A DNA stretch of 54,942 bases, taken from NCBI GenBank assembly GCA_028281865.1, contig JANQJB010000004.1, forward strand, positions 1 through 54,942, read 5' to 3'. This DNA is from Marinagarivorans sp. (GTDB lineage: Bacteria > Pseudomonadota > Gammaproteobacteria > Pseudomonadales > Cellvibrionaceae). Each line of letters starts with the position of its first letter. The first letter of the stretch is position 1. The notes under the pieces were generated by a model, which did not search any database, was not told the origin of the DNA, and saw only the letters and a list, made by a program, of their open reading frames with translations. Position numbers and translations under genes: made by a program. Shown in pieces: positions 34,601 to 43,525 of this stretch.

Positions 34601-35275
34601 CGAACGTGGACTGCTGAAAACTCTGTGGGAATAGGCGGTTCCTACTTATGTATTTACGGAATGGAGGGTCCGGGCGGCTATCAATTTGTCGGACGAACCC
34701 TGCATATGTGGAATCGCTTTAATAAAACTGCGGAGTTTTCTCGCCCTTGGTTGTTGCGCTTTTTTGATCATATTCAGTTTTTCGAAGTAAGTGAGTCAGA
34801 ATTGCGTGATATTCGCAATCGCTTTCCGAACGGTGAATACCCAATAAAAATTGAAGAAATAAATTTTCGACTTGCTGATTACAAACGCATGCTAGCAGAA
34901 AATAGGAACGGTATCGAAGATTTTAACCGCAGACGTAAAAAAGCATTTGAGTTGGAATTACAGCAATGGGTGGAGACAGGGCAACTTAGTTTTGAGCTTG
35001 AATCTAGTTTTGAATCCAAAGCGCCCGAGGTAGAAATTCCAGATAATTGTGAGCTCATTAATAGCCCGGTCTCAGGCAGTGTCTGGAAAATTAATGTACA
35101 GGAGGGCGACACTATTCAAGCGCAAAGCCCCGCGATAATTTTAGAGTCAATGAAAATGGAGATTGAAATTCCGATAGAGTTCCCTGCTAAAGTTGTAAAA
35201 ATATTAATTGAAGCGGGGCATAGTGTTCAAGCAGGGCAGGCATTGCTCGTAGTAAAACCTATTTTGCAAGCATAG
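31655..35275 (+). CDS. uca: Biotin-dependent urea/guanidine carboxylase
   Basis: 1206 residues in one chain. Biotin carboxylase domain (about 1-450; [43 protein letters not shown]), a carboxyltransferase region of KipA/KipI-like AHS domains (about 450-1060; [51 protein letters not shown]), and a C-terminal biotinyl domain with ESMKMEIE (biotin on K1167). It carboxylates urea to allophanate or guanidine to carboxyguanidine using ATP and bicarbonate. A guanidine-II riboswitch on its own leader favours guanidine. The literature reports an Asp/Asn difference separating guanidine from urea carboxylases, but I cannot place that residue without an alignment. Allophanate hydrolase follows 30 bp later. 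Confidence 0.93.
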   Translation: [1206 protein letters not shown]

Positions 35276-35305
35276 AAATCAAGTTGACACTGAAGGCATG
35301 AGGCA

Positions 35306-37135
35306 ATGATTCGAAAAATGCATTTAAGTATCGATTTTCTCAATCGATTGTATCGAGAAGGTGAACTAACACCTGCGAAGTTAATTGATGAAATCTTAGC
35401 AAGTGAAGAATTTAATCAGAAAGGTACGTGGATTTACAAGTTATCAAAAGACGAGCTCTATGCTTATTTGGAGAAGCTGGACGGAATTGAGCCTGCTTCA
35501 CTTCCACTTTATGGAATACCTTTCGCGATTAAAGATAATATTGACCTAGGTGGAGTACCGACGACCGCTGCGTGTTCAGCTTTTTCATATATTCCAGGCG
35601 AGTCTGCAACTGTTGTTCAGTTATTAGTTGACGCAGGTGCAATACCGTTGGGGAAAACCAATATGGATCAATTTGCAACGGGTTTAGTGGGCACCCGCTC
35701 GCCAGAAGAATTTGGTTTTTGTCGTAATTCCTTAAATAGTCAATACATTTCTGGTGGGTCAAGCTCGGGGTCGGCAATAGCGGTAGCACAGAATATCGTG
35801 TCTTTTGCTTTGGGCACAGACACTGCAGGATCTGGGCGTGTACCGGCAGCGTTGAATAATATTGTCGGTTTAAAACCTACTAAAGGTTTGCTAAGCACGC
35901 ACGGTGTAGTGCCAGCTTGTAAAAGCCTAGATTGTGTCAGTATTTTTGCAGGGAATGTAGCGGATGCTGAAAAAGTATTTGATATTGTTTGTTCTCACGA
36001 TGAAAAAGATCCCTATTCACGAAAAAACCTATTTAACAACGGTGTGCGGTATAGAGGTAGATTGAAACCGGAGTTGACAATCGGGATTCCTAAAAAGGAG
36101 CAACTCGAGTTTTTTAATGATAAAGAGGCATCCATCTTATTTGATGAGTCGATAACACAGATTGAGAGTCTGGGTGCGGTTATTAAGGAAATTGATTTTA
36201 CGCCTTTCGCTGAGGCTGCGAAACTGCTGTATCAAGGACCATGGGTAGCTGAGCGGTACTGGGCTGTGCGCAATACGATTGAACAGTCCTCGGAATCGAT
36301 TTTACCTGAAACACTTAAAATTATATCGCAGGGCAATTCGTACTCTGCCGTCTCGACGTTTGCAGCTATGTACAAATTACAAGCACTTAAAAATAAAGCA
36401 GACGATATTTTAGCAATGTGTGACGCTATTATGACACCAACTGTTGGAACCTGTTACACCGTCGAACAAGTTTTAGAGAAACCAATCGAACTCAATTCAA
36501 ATTTAGGTTATTACACTAATTTTATGAATTTGCTCGATCTGAGTGCTATCGCAGTACCGACGGGATTTTTCGATGATGGTGTCGGTTTTGGTGTAACTTT
36601 TTTTGCACAGTCTTTCAGCGACAAGCGTTTGCTTGGTATTGCCAGTGCAGTGACGAGCCAAATAAAGTTGCCGGTTGGTTCCACCCAGTTTATTCCAGAA
36701 AATAATGAAAATAGTAATGGCAATCCAGCTTACAACACAATAGATTTGGCCGTTTGCGGAGCACATTTGCAAGAAATGCCGTTGAATTGGCAATTGCTCG
36801 AAAGGGGAGCTAAAAAGCTATGTTCGACCTACACTTCTTCGCGATACAAGTTATATGCCTTGTCAGGCGGGCCGCCGTTTCGCCCTGGCCTTATTAGGTG
36901 CGATGCAGGAGGCGCCGAAATTGAAGTGGAAATTTGGCGAATTGCTGTAGAGAATTTTGGCTCTTTTGTATCCGAGATTCCAGCTCCACTGGGAATTGGT
37001 AAGATAGAACTATGCGATGGTTCATGGGTAGTGAGCTTTATTTGCGAAAGTTATGCAATTGCAGACGCCGAGGAGATTACACAATACCGTGGCTGGCGAG
37101 AATACATCAAATCCCGAAACAATGCTAAGTTTTAG
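35306..37135 (+). CDS. atzF: Allophanate hydrolase
   Basis: 609 residues. The N-terminal amidase-signature domain (about 1-460) shows the Ser-cisSer-Lys triad region: YGIPFAIKDNIDLGG (Lys), ISGGSSSGSAIAVA (cis-Ser) and GTDTAGSGRVPAALNNIVGLKP (nucleophile Ser). The C-terminal domain (about 470-609; YALSGGPPFRPGLIR) is the allophanate-hydrolase-specific decarboxylase-like domain. It converts allophanate to two CO2 and two ammonia. Being 30 bp behind the carboxylase, it completes the urea or guanidine route and yields nitrogen in the cytoplasm. Confidence 0.95.
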   Translation: MIRKMHLSIDFLNRLYREGELTPAKLIDEILASEEFNQKGTWIYKLSKDELYAYLEKLDGIEPASLPLYGIPFAIKDNIDLGGVPTTAACSAFSYIPGESATVVQLLVDAGAIPLGKTNMDQFATGLVGTRSPEEFGFCRNSLNSQYISGGSSSGSAIAVAQNIVSFALGTDTAGSGRVPAALNNIVGLKPTKGLLSTHGVVPACKSLDCVSIFAGNVADAEKVFDIVCSHDEKDPYSRKNLFNNGVRYRGRLKPELTIGIPKKEQLEFFNDKEASILFDESITQIESLGAVIKEIDFTPFAEAAKLLYQGPWVAERYWAVRNTIEQSSESILPETLKIISQGNSYSAVSTFAAMYKLQALKNKADDILAMCDAIMTPTVGTCYTVEQVLEKPIELNSNLGYYTNFMNLLDLSAIAVPTGFFDDGVGFGVTFFAQSFSDKRLLGIASAVTSQIKLPVGSTQFIPENNENSNGNPAYNTIDLAVCGAHLQEMPLNWQLLERGAKKLCSTYTSSRYKLYALSGGPPFRPGLIRCDAGGAEIEVEIWRIAVENFGSFVSEIPAPLGIGKIELCDGSWVVSFICESYAIADAEEITQYRGWREYIKSRNNAKF

Positions 37136-37723
37136 AAATTCATAATTATAAAAGTATATGAGTTTGGAATAATCTTTAGCTGCCATCATGATATCCGTAA
37201 TATTTACGCGTTAGACAACCTGCTAATACTCCGAACTTTGTCCTGTATTGTTTTGAATTTACATATCGTTTTACTGATTTATAGCTGATCAAACAGGGGA
37301 GCTCCTGCGTGCTTGCGTGATCTGCAAACGCTAAAGTACGTCTTTCTCGTTTTAACTGAACAACTTGCTTTCTGCCGCGCTGTATTGAAATGAGTAATCT
37401 CATTAGTTTGCTAAAATATTCTTAGTAGAACGCGGTTATCTACATGCTGGCACTTAAGTTGAGCTAAAAAAATATATCGTTGGGAATAAGTCAAGCTTTG
37501 ATATCGCGTTTACATAACAAATTAGAGTGAATTAACGATGTAATATAGCGTTTTTTCACAGTCGAATGAGTCAGTGAAGATTCGAACGCGTTTGCAAATC
37601 TACAGTTGTTAAGTTTGTAATAAAACTGAGATATTTATGAAACTTAGATATAGAACAGTATCGATGGATTTAATTGGTTCAAGGATAACATTGCGTGGAA
37701 TAACACAGCTCAACGTGGGATAA
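37136..37723 (+). other. Intergenic region with a possible 28-codon leader frame
   Basis: 588 bp between the guanidine operon and the yfiR-like gene. No terminator hairpin is obvious. A 28-codon frame (37637-37723, MKLRYRTVSMDLIGSRIT...) ends with TAA immediately before the ATG of the yfiR-like gene, so its translation could be coupled; its own ribosome-binding site is weak. A 75-codon minus-strand frame here has no support. Confidence 0.3.
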
Positions 37724-38341
37724 ATGCATAGCATAGTTTTCAAATTCGGATATCTAATAGCCCTACAATCAAATAGATTGTGCTATTTATTTGGCGGCGT
37801 ACCGCTGAAATACCCACGCTGGCGGATAATCACCCCGGTTGTCATCTTTTTCTTTTTTCCAGTGCACTCAGATAGTTTGTCAGCTCCAGAAGATGAATTG
37901 AGAGCTGCGGTCGTTTTTGGGATATTACGCTTCGTAGAATTTCCAGACGAGAACTCTCGTGATTCCATGCGTAAAATATGTTTAATTGGCAAGCCGCGAT
38001 CCGAGGCGGGAATTGCGAGTGCACTAAAGCAATCATTATTAAAAGATCGAAAATATGAGGTGGCATTTAAAAGTAAGCTATCTCAAACAAGCACTTGTGA
38101 TGTGGTTATCGCCGGTAAGCAATCAGATTTAAAACGCTACCATGATAAAGGTATTGTTAGCTCTTTTATCATTTGCGATAGTTGTTTAAAAGGTGAAAAG
38201 TACAGCGCTGTTTCAATCTATCAGGAAGGAAAAAGAATCCGCTTCTCGGTTAACTTAGAAATAGCAAAAAAAATAGGCGTTACATTCGACTCCAATATCC
38301 TTGAACATGCGGCAAAGGTGATCGGAGGCAATAGTGTTTAA
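37724..38341 (+). CDS. YfiR-family periplasmic protein (DUF4154)
   Basis: 205 residues with a long basic N-region, a hydrophobic signal segment (about 36-47), then a DUF4154 domain: ELRAAVVFGILRFVEFPDE, KICLIGKPRSE, STCDVVIAG, FIICDSCLKGEKYSAVSIYQEGKRIRFSVNLEIAKKIGVTFDSNILEHAAKVI. Four cysteines in the mature part may form disulfides as in P. aeruginosa YfiR. YfiR represses the diguanylate cyclase YfiN from the periplasm. Here it overlaps the following GGDEF/EAL gene by 8 bp, the same functional pairing. The first Met is used; a later TTG is possible. Confidence 0.88.
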   Translation: MHSIVFKFGYLIALQSNRLCYLFGGVPLKYPRWRIITPVVIFFFFPVHSDSLSAPEDELRAAVVFGILRFVEFPDENSRDSMRKICLIGKPRSEAGIASALKQSLLKDRKYEVAFKSKLSQTSTCDVVIAGKQSDLKRYHDKGIVSSFIICDSCLKGEKYSAVSIYQEGKRIRFSVNLEIAKKIGVTFDSNILEHAAKVIGGNSV

Positions 38342-40826
38342 AACCTCCGAGCAAAATAATCACCGTTGCCGAAACGGATTTAAGCGAGACTTAAGTAAAG
38401 TTCTCATTACAATACTTGCAGCCTCTTTATTAAGTATTTTATTAGCCGTAAATTACTTCACAAACGAATTTGAGAAAGAGAGAGTGATAAGGGATACATA
38501 CATAATTGGGAAAATTATTGGAGATCGTTCTATTTCTTCTCTGAGTTTTTACGATGTCGATAAAGCAAGAGAAAATTTGGCTGCTGTTAAGTCAAATCCA
38601 TCAATTGATCGACTCTGTCTCTATGCTGCGGACGGAAAACTTTTTAGTCAATATCAGAGAGATGGCTTAAATTTAGAGACTAGTTGTTCTGAGAAAATCG
38701 ATGCTGAGAAATCTTTAAGAGTTTCACAGGAAGTTGCGGCAGAGGTTATAGAATATAGTGCGGGAAGATTTTTGTTAGAGCACAGCATTTTGTACGACGA
38801 TGAGCTTATGGGGCATTTAATCATCGCAGGAAACTTCCAGGGCCAACAGATCGAACATGTACGTTTAATTACGCAGCTTATAGTTGTCATTTTTGTCACC
38901 ATCATTATCGCTTTTTTAATTATGCAGTTGATGCTTCGACGAGCTTTAAAACCGCTAGATTCCTTGTTTGACACGACAATACTAATCGCTAAAAATCACC
39001 TTTTGGCAAAACGTGCAACTAAATATAAAGATGATGAAATTGGGGCCTTAGTCGATGTTTTTAATCAAATGCTTGACAGTATTGAGCAATCCCACGCTGA
39101 TATTCAGGAGTCTGAGGAACGTTTTAGAACTTTGTCTTCTAGCGCACCTATCGGTATATTTTTAATGGACGCCGAGTTTAATCGTATATACGCTAATGAT
39201 CGCTGGACAGAAATAACCGGTTTGAGTATCGAGAGTTCAACGGAAGAGTACAATGCTCGAATTTATGAGAAGGATTTCCAGCGAGTAAAAAATACCTATG
39301 ATGCAGTTAAAAGAGAGAATCGTAAGGGGTGGGTAGAATATCAGTTTTGCTTAGATACGGATGTCGGCTGTGGAGTAACACTGATGGAGTATATTGCTCC
39401 TATAGAAAAAAATGAAAAGCAAAGTATTGGTGGTTATGTCGGATCTGTACTTGATGTTACGGATTTACGCCGGGCAAGACATGAGCTCGAAAAGCTCGCT
39501 TATTATGACCCTTTGACTAAATTACCAAACCGTAGAAACTTCCGCGATTATCTTTCGTTCAATTTAAATAAGGCTCGTGAAGAGGGTAGTTTTCTAGCTT
39601 TGTTGATGTTGGATCTCGATAATTTTAAACGTGTAAATGATACGCTTGGACACGACGCAGGAGACAAACTACTCGTCATTCTGGCCGATCGCTTGCGCCA
39701 ACGTCTGCATGACGACGACCTGGTTGCGCGCGTAGGCGGAGATGAATTCTATGTCGTATTACAAGATGTACCCACACTTCCGATTGTTGGAAGAATAGCT
39801 AAACGTATCATTGAAGCAGCAAGCGAACCCATCGAAATAAAAAACCATGTCATTGAGGTTACGGTTTCAGTGGGTGTAGCACGCTATCCTTTGGATGCGG
39901 ATACCTCTGAAGGTTTGATGCGCAATGTTGATATCGCGTTGTATAAAGCTAAATCAGGTGGTCGTAACCAAGTAGCTTATTTTTCTTCTGATTTGGATGA
40001 GGAGCTTAAAGAGAAGCTTCGTATGGAAACGAAATTAAAAAAAGCAACCATGGAAGGAGCCTTGGAGCTTTATTTTCAGCCTCAATATAATGCAATGACT
40101 AAGTCTTTTTCGTGGTGCGAAGTTTTATTGAGGTGGCCGGATAAAGACGATGGGATTATCTCACCATTTAAGTTTATTCCGTTAGCAGAGGAAACAGGTT
40201 TAATCACCGAAATAGATTATTGGGTAATGAAATCGTCTTGTGAAAAATGGATGGAGCATCGCAAAACGATCAAGAGTTTTGGCATTGAAGGTCTTTCCAT
40301 TAATCTTTCAGCTCGGCAATTTTTTTCCCGTCAACTTATCGAAATCGTCGAGAATCTGTTTAAAGAGTACAATATCGAGCCCGGTGAAATTGGTTTTGAA
40401 ATAACCGAGTCGTTACTTATAGAAGATGTCGATACAGCGATTACGACAATGAAATCCTTGCGTGATATTGGTTGCAAACTATCGATTGACGATTTTGGTA
40501 CCGGTTATTCATCGTTGTCGTATTTAAAGCGCTTCCCGCTTGACAGCTTTAAAATCGATAAATCGTTCATTGATGAAATTTCTGTCGATGAAGGAAATTT
40601 GGCCATTACTTCAGCGATAATTGCTATGGCAGAAAAGCTCAACTTGGATGTGATTGCTGAGGGCATCGAGCGAGAAGAGCAAAAACTATTGTTGTTAGGG
40701 CAGGGATGTTACATGATGCAAGGGTATTATTTTGCTAAACCTATGCCGACTGACGCTTTGCTGAAGGGCGATTGGCACGAACAAAGCGGCCATAAAACAC
40801 ATAGTTGGAAAAGCAGTTTAAAATAA
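38334..40826 (+). CDS. Membrane GGDEF/EAL c-di-GMP enzyme with HAMP and PAS domains (YfiN-like partner of YfiR)
   Basis: 830 residues from GTG at 38334, ggagg at 38324-38328. Order: membrane helix (about 21-42), periplasmic sensor (about 43-180), second helix (about 184-205), HAMP (about 205-260), PAS (about 265-385), GGDEF domain with intact GGDEF (468-472), and EAL domain with E596 in EVLLRW, LSIDDFGTGYSSLSYL and the AEGIE glutamate. Both enzymatic activities look possible. The product-inhibition RxxD before GGDEF is missing (HDDD), so synthesis may escape feedback inhibition. The N-terminal layout resembles YfiN with added PAS and EAL domains; the upstream YfiR-like protein probably holds it inactive from the periplasm. 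Confidence 0.93.
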   Translation: MFKTSEQNNHRCRNGFKRDLSKVLITILAASLLSILLAVNYFTNEFEKERVIRDTYIIGKIIGDRSISSLSFYDVDKARENLAAVKSNPSIDRLCLYAADGKLFSQYQRDGLNLETSCSEKIDAEKSLRVSQEVAAEVIEYSAGRFLLEHSILYDDELMGHLIIAGNFQGQQIEHVRLITQLIVVIFVTIIIAFLIMQLMLRRALKPLDSLFDTTILIAKNHLLAKRATKYKDDEIGALVDVFNQMLDSIEQSHADIQESEERFRTLSSSAPIGIFLMDAEFNRIYANDRWTEITGLSIESSTEEYNARIYEKDFQRVKNTYDAVKRENRKGWVEYQFCLDTDVGCGVTLMEYIAPIEKNEKQSIGGYVGSVLDVTDLRRARHELEKLAYYDPLTKLPNRRNFRDYLSFNLNKAREEGSFLALLMLDLDNFKRVNDTLGHDAGDKLLVILADRLRQRLHDDDLVARVGGDEFYVVLQDVPTLPIVGRIAKRIIEAASEPIEIKNHVIEVTVSVGVARYPLDADTSEGLMRNVDIALYKAKSGGRNQVAYFSSDLDEELKEKLRMETKLKKATMEGALELYFQPQYNAMTKSFSWCEVLLRWPDKDDGIISPFKFIPLAEETGLITEIDYWVMKSSCEKWMEHRKTIKSFGIEGLSINLSARQFFSRQLIEIVENLFKEYNIEPGEIGFEITESLLIEDVDTAITTMKSLRDIGCKLSIDDFGTGYSSLSYLKRFPLDSFKIDKSFIDEISVDEGNLAITSAIIAMAEKLNLDVIAEGIEREEQKLLLLGQGCYMMQGYYFAKPMPTDALLKGDWHEQSGHKTHSWKSSLK

Positions 40827-40865
40827 ATGGCATCAACTTCCGTTATAGCAAGTCGAGACAATTAT

Positions 40866-41426
40866 CTACTGAGAATATGCACATGTTAGTGAGTCAATTA
40901 ATTCAACGGTAAAGATTAATGCTGCGTGGGAGCCTATGTTCGGCGGGGAACCTCTTTTCCCATAAGCCAAATCCGGATGTACATAAAATATCCATTTAGC
41001 TCCTTCTTTCATCATGGGTATGCCTTCTTTCCAAGCTGGAATCATATTGCGAAGTGGATACTTGTCTGTTCTTCCTCGCTTATAGCTACTGTCGACAACC
41101 TCAAGAGTATGGGCCAATTTAACTTCGTAGTTTACTTCAACAGTTGAGCCTGGCATCGGCTTACACTTAGTTCCACTGCGTAAAACTTTATAAAGTAAGC
41201 CGCTGCTCGTTTGTTTAACACCCGGTTCTTGTTGCATTTGTTTTAAAAACGCTTCTGCTTTTTTCTTTGAACTTTTATTTGGTTTAATCGGAGTTGTTGC
41301 CGAACCAGTGCAACCCGCGAGGAGCGTAAACATAAATACTAACCCGGACATAATGAGTTTTAACTGAATATATCGGTATGGCAATCCATTTGATTGCCGG
41401 GTTAATCGTAATATAAATGCTTGCAT
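40866..41426 (-). CDS. FKBP-type peptidyl-prolyl cis-trans isomerase, lipoprotein
   Basis: 186 residues from the ATG at 41426; a second Met (41351) would start at MSGLVFMFTLLAGC, which alone makes a good lipoprotein signal (LAGC). The FKBP domain (about 90-180) has TSSGLLYKVL, GSTVEVNYEVKL, NMIPAWKEGIPMMKEGAKWIFYVHPDLAYG and ALIFTVELID. It is a periplasmic folding helper related to FkpA/Mip. It is convergent with the GGDEF/EAL gene, 39 bp away, and lies downstream of the GH97 gene. Confidence 0.9.
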   Translation of the reverse strand: MQAFILRLTRQSNGLPYRYIQLKLIMSGLVFMFTLLAGCTGSATTPIKPNKSSKKKAEAFLKQMQQEPGVKQTSSGLLYKVLRSGTKCKPMPGSTVEVNYEVKLAHTLEVVDSSYKRGRTDKYPLRNMIPAWKEGIPMMKEGAKWIFYVHPDLAYGKRGSPPNIGSHAALIFTVELIDSLTCAYSQ

Positions 41427-41491
41427 AATTATTATCAGAAGTGCCCTCGGAGCTTTCTTATTGGTTTAAATTTCACTGTGTTGAATACCTG

Positions 41492-43525
41492 TTATTCAAG
41501 GTAAATGCGAATGATATGACCACCGCCTTTTGCGAGGTTAGCGGTAATCGTCGAGGCGTTGGTTACATGTAACTCTTGTTCCGCAAGACTCATAGGGTTT
41601 TCATTCGCGTGTTCACCGTCCATCCAAATTTGCGCTTTAAAAGTTCCTTCTGGAAGAAAATCAAGCCTCAATTCTAATTCACGTTCGTCCCAATCGTTTA
41701 AAGTACCGATGTACCAATCGTTTCCGGAGCGCCTAGCAACGGAAACGTAATCACCTATCTTGGCTTGCAAAACTCGGGTTTCATCCCAGGTTGTTGGAAC
41801 CATTTTTAGAAAATTTGTACCGGCAGGGTGTTTGCGATAATTGTAGGGCGAGTCGCACATCACTTGTAACGAACTTTCGTACACTACCAACATCGCAAGT
41901 TGCATCGCGCGGGTGCCATAAACATGAGTTGCGGGTCCTTGATTTTGAGGAACCCGAAAAGACTCTTGTGTCTGTTGTAAAAATCCGCCGGGTGTAAAAT
42001 CCATGTGCCCCAATAGCATGCGTGTGAAGGGTAGAGTCGTCGTATGCTCAGGTGTGATTTTTTTGCTCCATTTATTATGTTCGTTCCCCATCACGCCTTC
42101 TCGAGTCATAAAGTTTGGATAAGTGCGAGAGATACCTGTTGGCATGTAGGACCCATGCATGTTCACCAATAAGTTTGATTTTGCCGCAGTTTGCATAACT
42201 TCGTGATAAAAATTGACCATGTCTTGGTCTATGGAGCGCATAAAATCAATTTTGACACCGGCTATTCCCCACTCTTTGTAAACAGGAAAAGCGCGGCTCA
42301 TTTGTTTTGCCGCGTGGTTTGAATCGAGCCAAAGCATAAGCCTTACATTTCTTTCCTCAGCGTATGCGACTAACTCCTTAATATCGATATCCGGATTTTG
42401 CTGGGTGATATCAGAATTAGGGTTTGGTACGCGCTTATTGTCACCTACGGTGATGAAAGGGTTGCCGTACCAATGCCAATCAACAAGTTGGTATTCCCAT
42501 CCCATTTCGGCAGCTAGATCAATGTAATATTTCATTGTCTCCGTATTTGAACCAAGCTTAAAATTGGCGTCGGGTGCATAACTTCCTGCCCACCACCAAT
42601 CCCATGCACTGATGCCAGGTTCAATCCATTCAGTATTGCCGATGGCATTCGGAGCATTTAAATTGTGAAGCAAATTAGATTCAATGAGCTTTCCTTCATC
42701 GTCGCCAAGCATAATAACTCGCCAGGGTGATAGCCGTGGAGCCTTGCTAATGACCTTGATGTCCTGTCGCGCTTTGCTGTGGTGAGCCAGCTCTGTACGT
42801 AAACCTCGGCTGTGGCTTTTGTGCAGGGTCATGCCAGACCAATCAGTTAAGTTAGCCTCGAAAATTGCGGCAAAACCTGCTTTTTCCGCGTCAATTACCA
42901 GAGGTGTGCCAATAACTTCACCGTTTGATTGTTTTAATTTTGAGATAGGTGATTCGATATACGGGGCTTCTTGGTTGTCGTAAAAAGATTTCCACTTTGT
43001 TGCCCAGACTTTAAAGTCACTAGCAAACTTAAACTCAAGCGTTTCATCTTTTAATAGTATCTGTTCGAGGCTCGCCTGCTCAGGGAAGCCGTAACGCAAA
43101 GCAATTCCATCGTTGTAAGCACGCGCAATGAACTGAATTTCGCGGCGCGGCTCAAACTCTTCTTTTAAGGTAATCACTAACTCTTTGTAATGGTCGACGA
43201 CATTTTTCGATTTGCCCCAAACACGTTGCCAACTTGTATTTTTCTCATAGCGGCTAAATGTCAGCACATTTAAGTTTGCTTTAAACGGCGCTTGGTCGGC
43301 AAATTCTAGGCTAAACAAAGAATCGATTATTATTGGGTTATTGTTGCGGAAAAGTGAGTAGCGAAAACCGTTTTTAGAGGACTTCGAAATCTGGAAATTT
43401 AACTTGTTTCGGCCGTCCGGAGATGAAAGTTCCAGGGTTTCTAGCGTAGCCGGCGGGCTATTTTTGCAGCTGGAAATAGCTGAGAGTACGATTACAGCAA
43501 AAATAAGAAAGATTAATTTTCTCAT
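41492..43525 (-). CDS. Glycoside hydrolase family 97 protein, lipoprotein
   Basis: 677 residues from the ATG at 43523-43525 (a TTG lies two codons upstream). A lipobox-like ISSC follows the signal helix. It has the N-terminal GH97 beta-sandwich (about 30-290), central (beta/alpha)8 barrel (WDWWWAGSYAPD, WEYQLVDWHWYGNPF, RLMLWLDSNHAAKQM, GVKIDFMRSIDQDMVNFYH, LLVNMHGSYMPTG, FMTREGVMGNEHNKW) and a C-terminal beta domain. GH97 enzymes cleave alpha-glucosides or alpha-galactosides. An Asp in VKIDFM corresponds, as I recall, to the nucleophile of the retaining subgroup, suggesting an alpha-galactosidase-like enzyme. It is probably periplasmic or outer-membrane-attached. Confidence 0.92.
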   Translation of the reverse strand: MRKLIFLIFAVIVLSAISSCKNSPPATLETLELSSPDGRNKLNFQISKSSKNGFRYSLFRNNNPIIIDSLFSLEFADQAPFKANLNVLTFSRYEKNTSWQRVWGKSKNVVDHYKELVITLKEEFEPRREIQFIARAYNDGIALRYGFPEQASLEQILLKDETLEFKFASDFKVWATKWKSFYDNQEAPYIESPISKLKQSNGEVIGTPLVIDAEKAGFAAIFEANLTDWSGMTLHKSHSRGLRTELAHHSKARQDIKVISKAPRLSPWRVIMLGDDEGKLIESNLLHNLNAPNAIGNTEWIEPGISAWDWWWAGSYAPDANFKLGSNTETMKYYIDLAAEMGWEYQLVDWHWYGNPFITVGDNKRVPNPNSDITQQNPDIDIKELVAYAEERNVRLMLWLDSNHAAKQMSRAFPVYKEWGIAGVKIDFMRSIDQDMVNFYHEVMQTAAKSNLLVNMHGSYMPTGISRTYPNFMTREGVMGNEHNKWSKKITPEHTTTLPFTRMLLGHMDFTPGGFLQQTQESFRVPQNQGPATHVYGTRAMQLAMLVVYESSLQVMCDSPYNYRKHPAGTNFLKMVPTTWDETRVLQAKIGDYVSVARRSGNDWYIGTLNDWDERELELRLDFLPEGTFKAQIWMDGEHANENPMSLAEQELHVTNASTITANLAKGGGHIIRIYLE

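Noticed and set aside
37176-37403. 75-codon minus-strand frame in the intergenic region after allophanate hydrolase
   Set aside because: Basic, random-looking composition, no recognisable motif and no ribosome-binding site.
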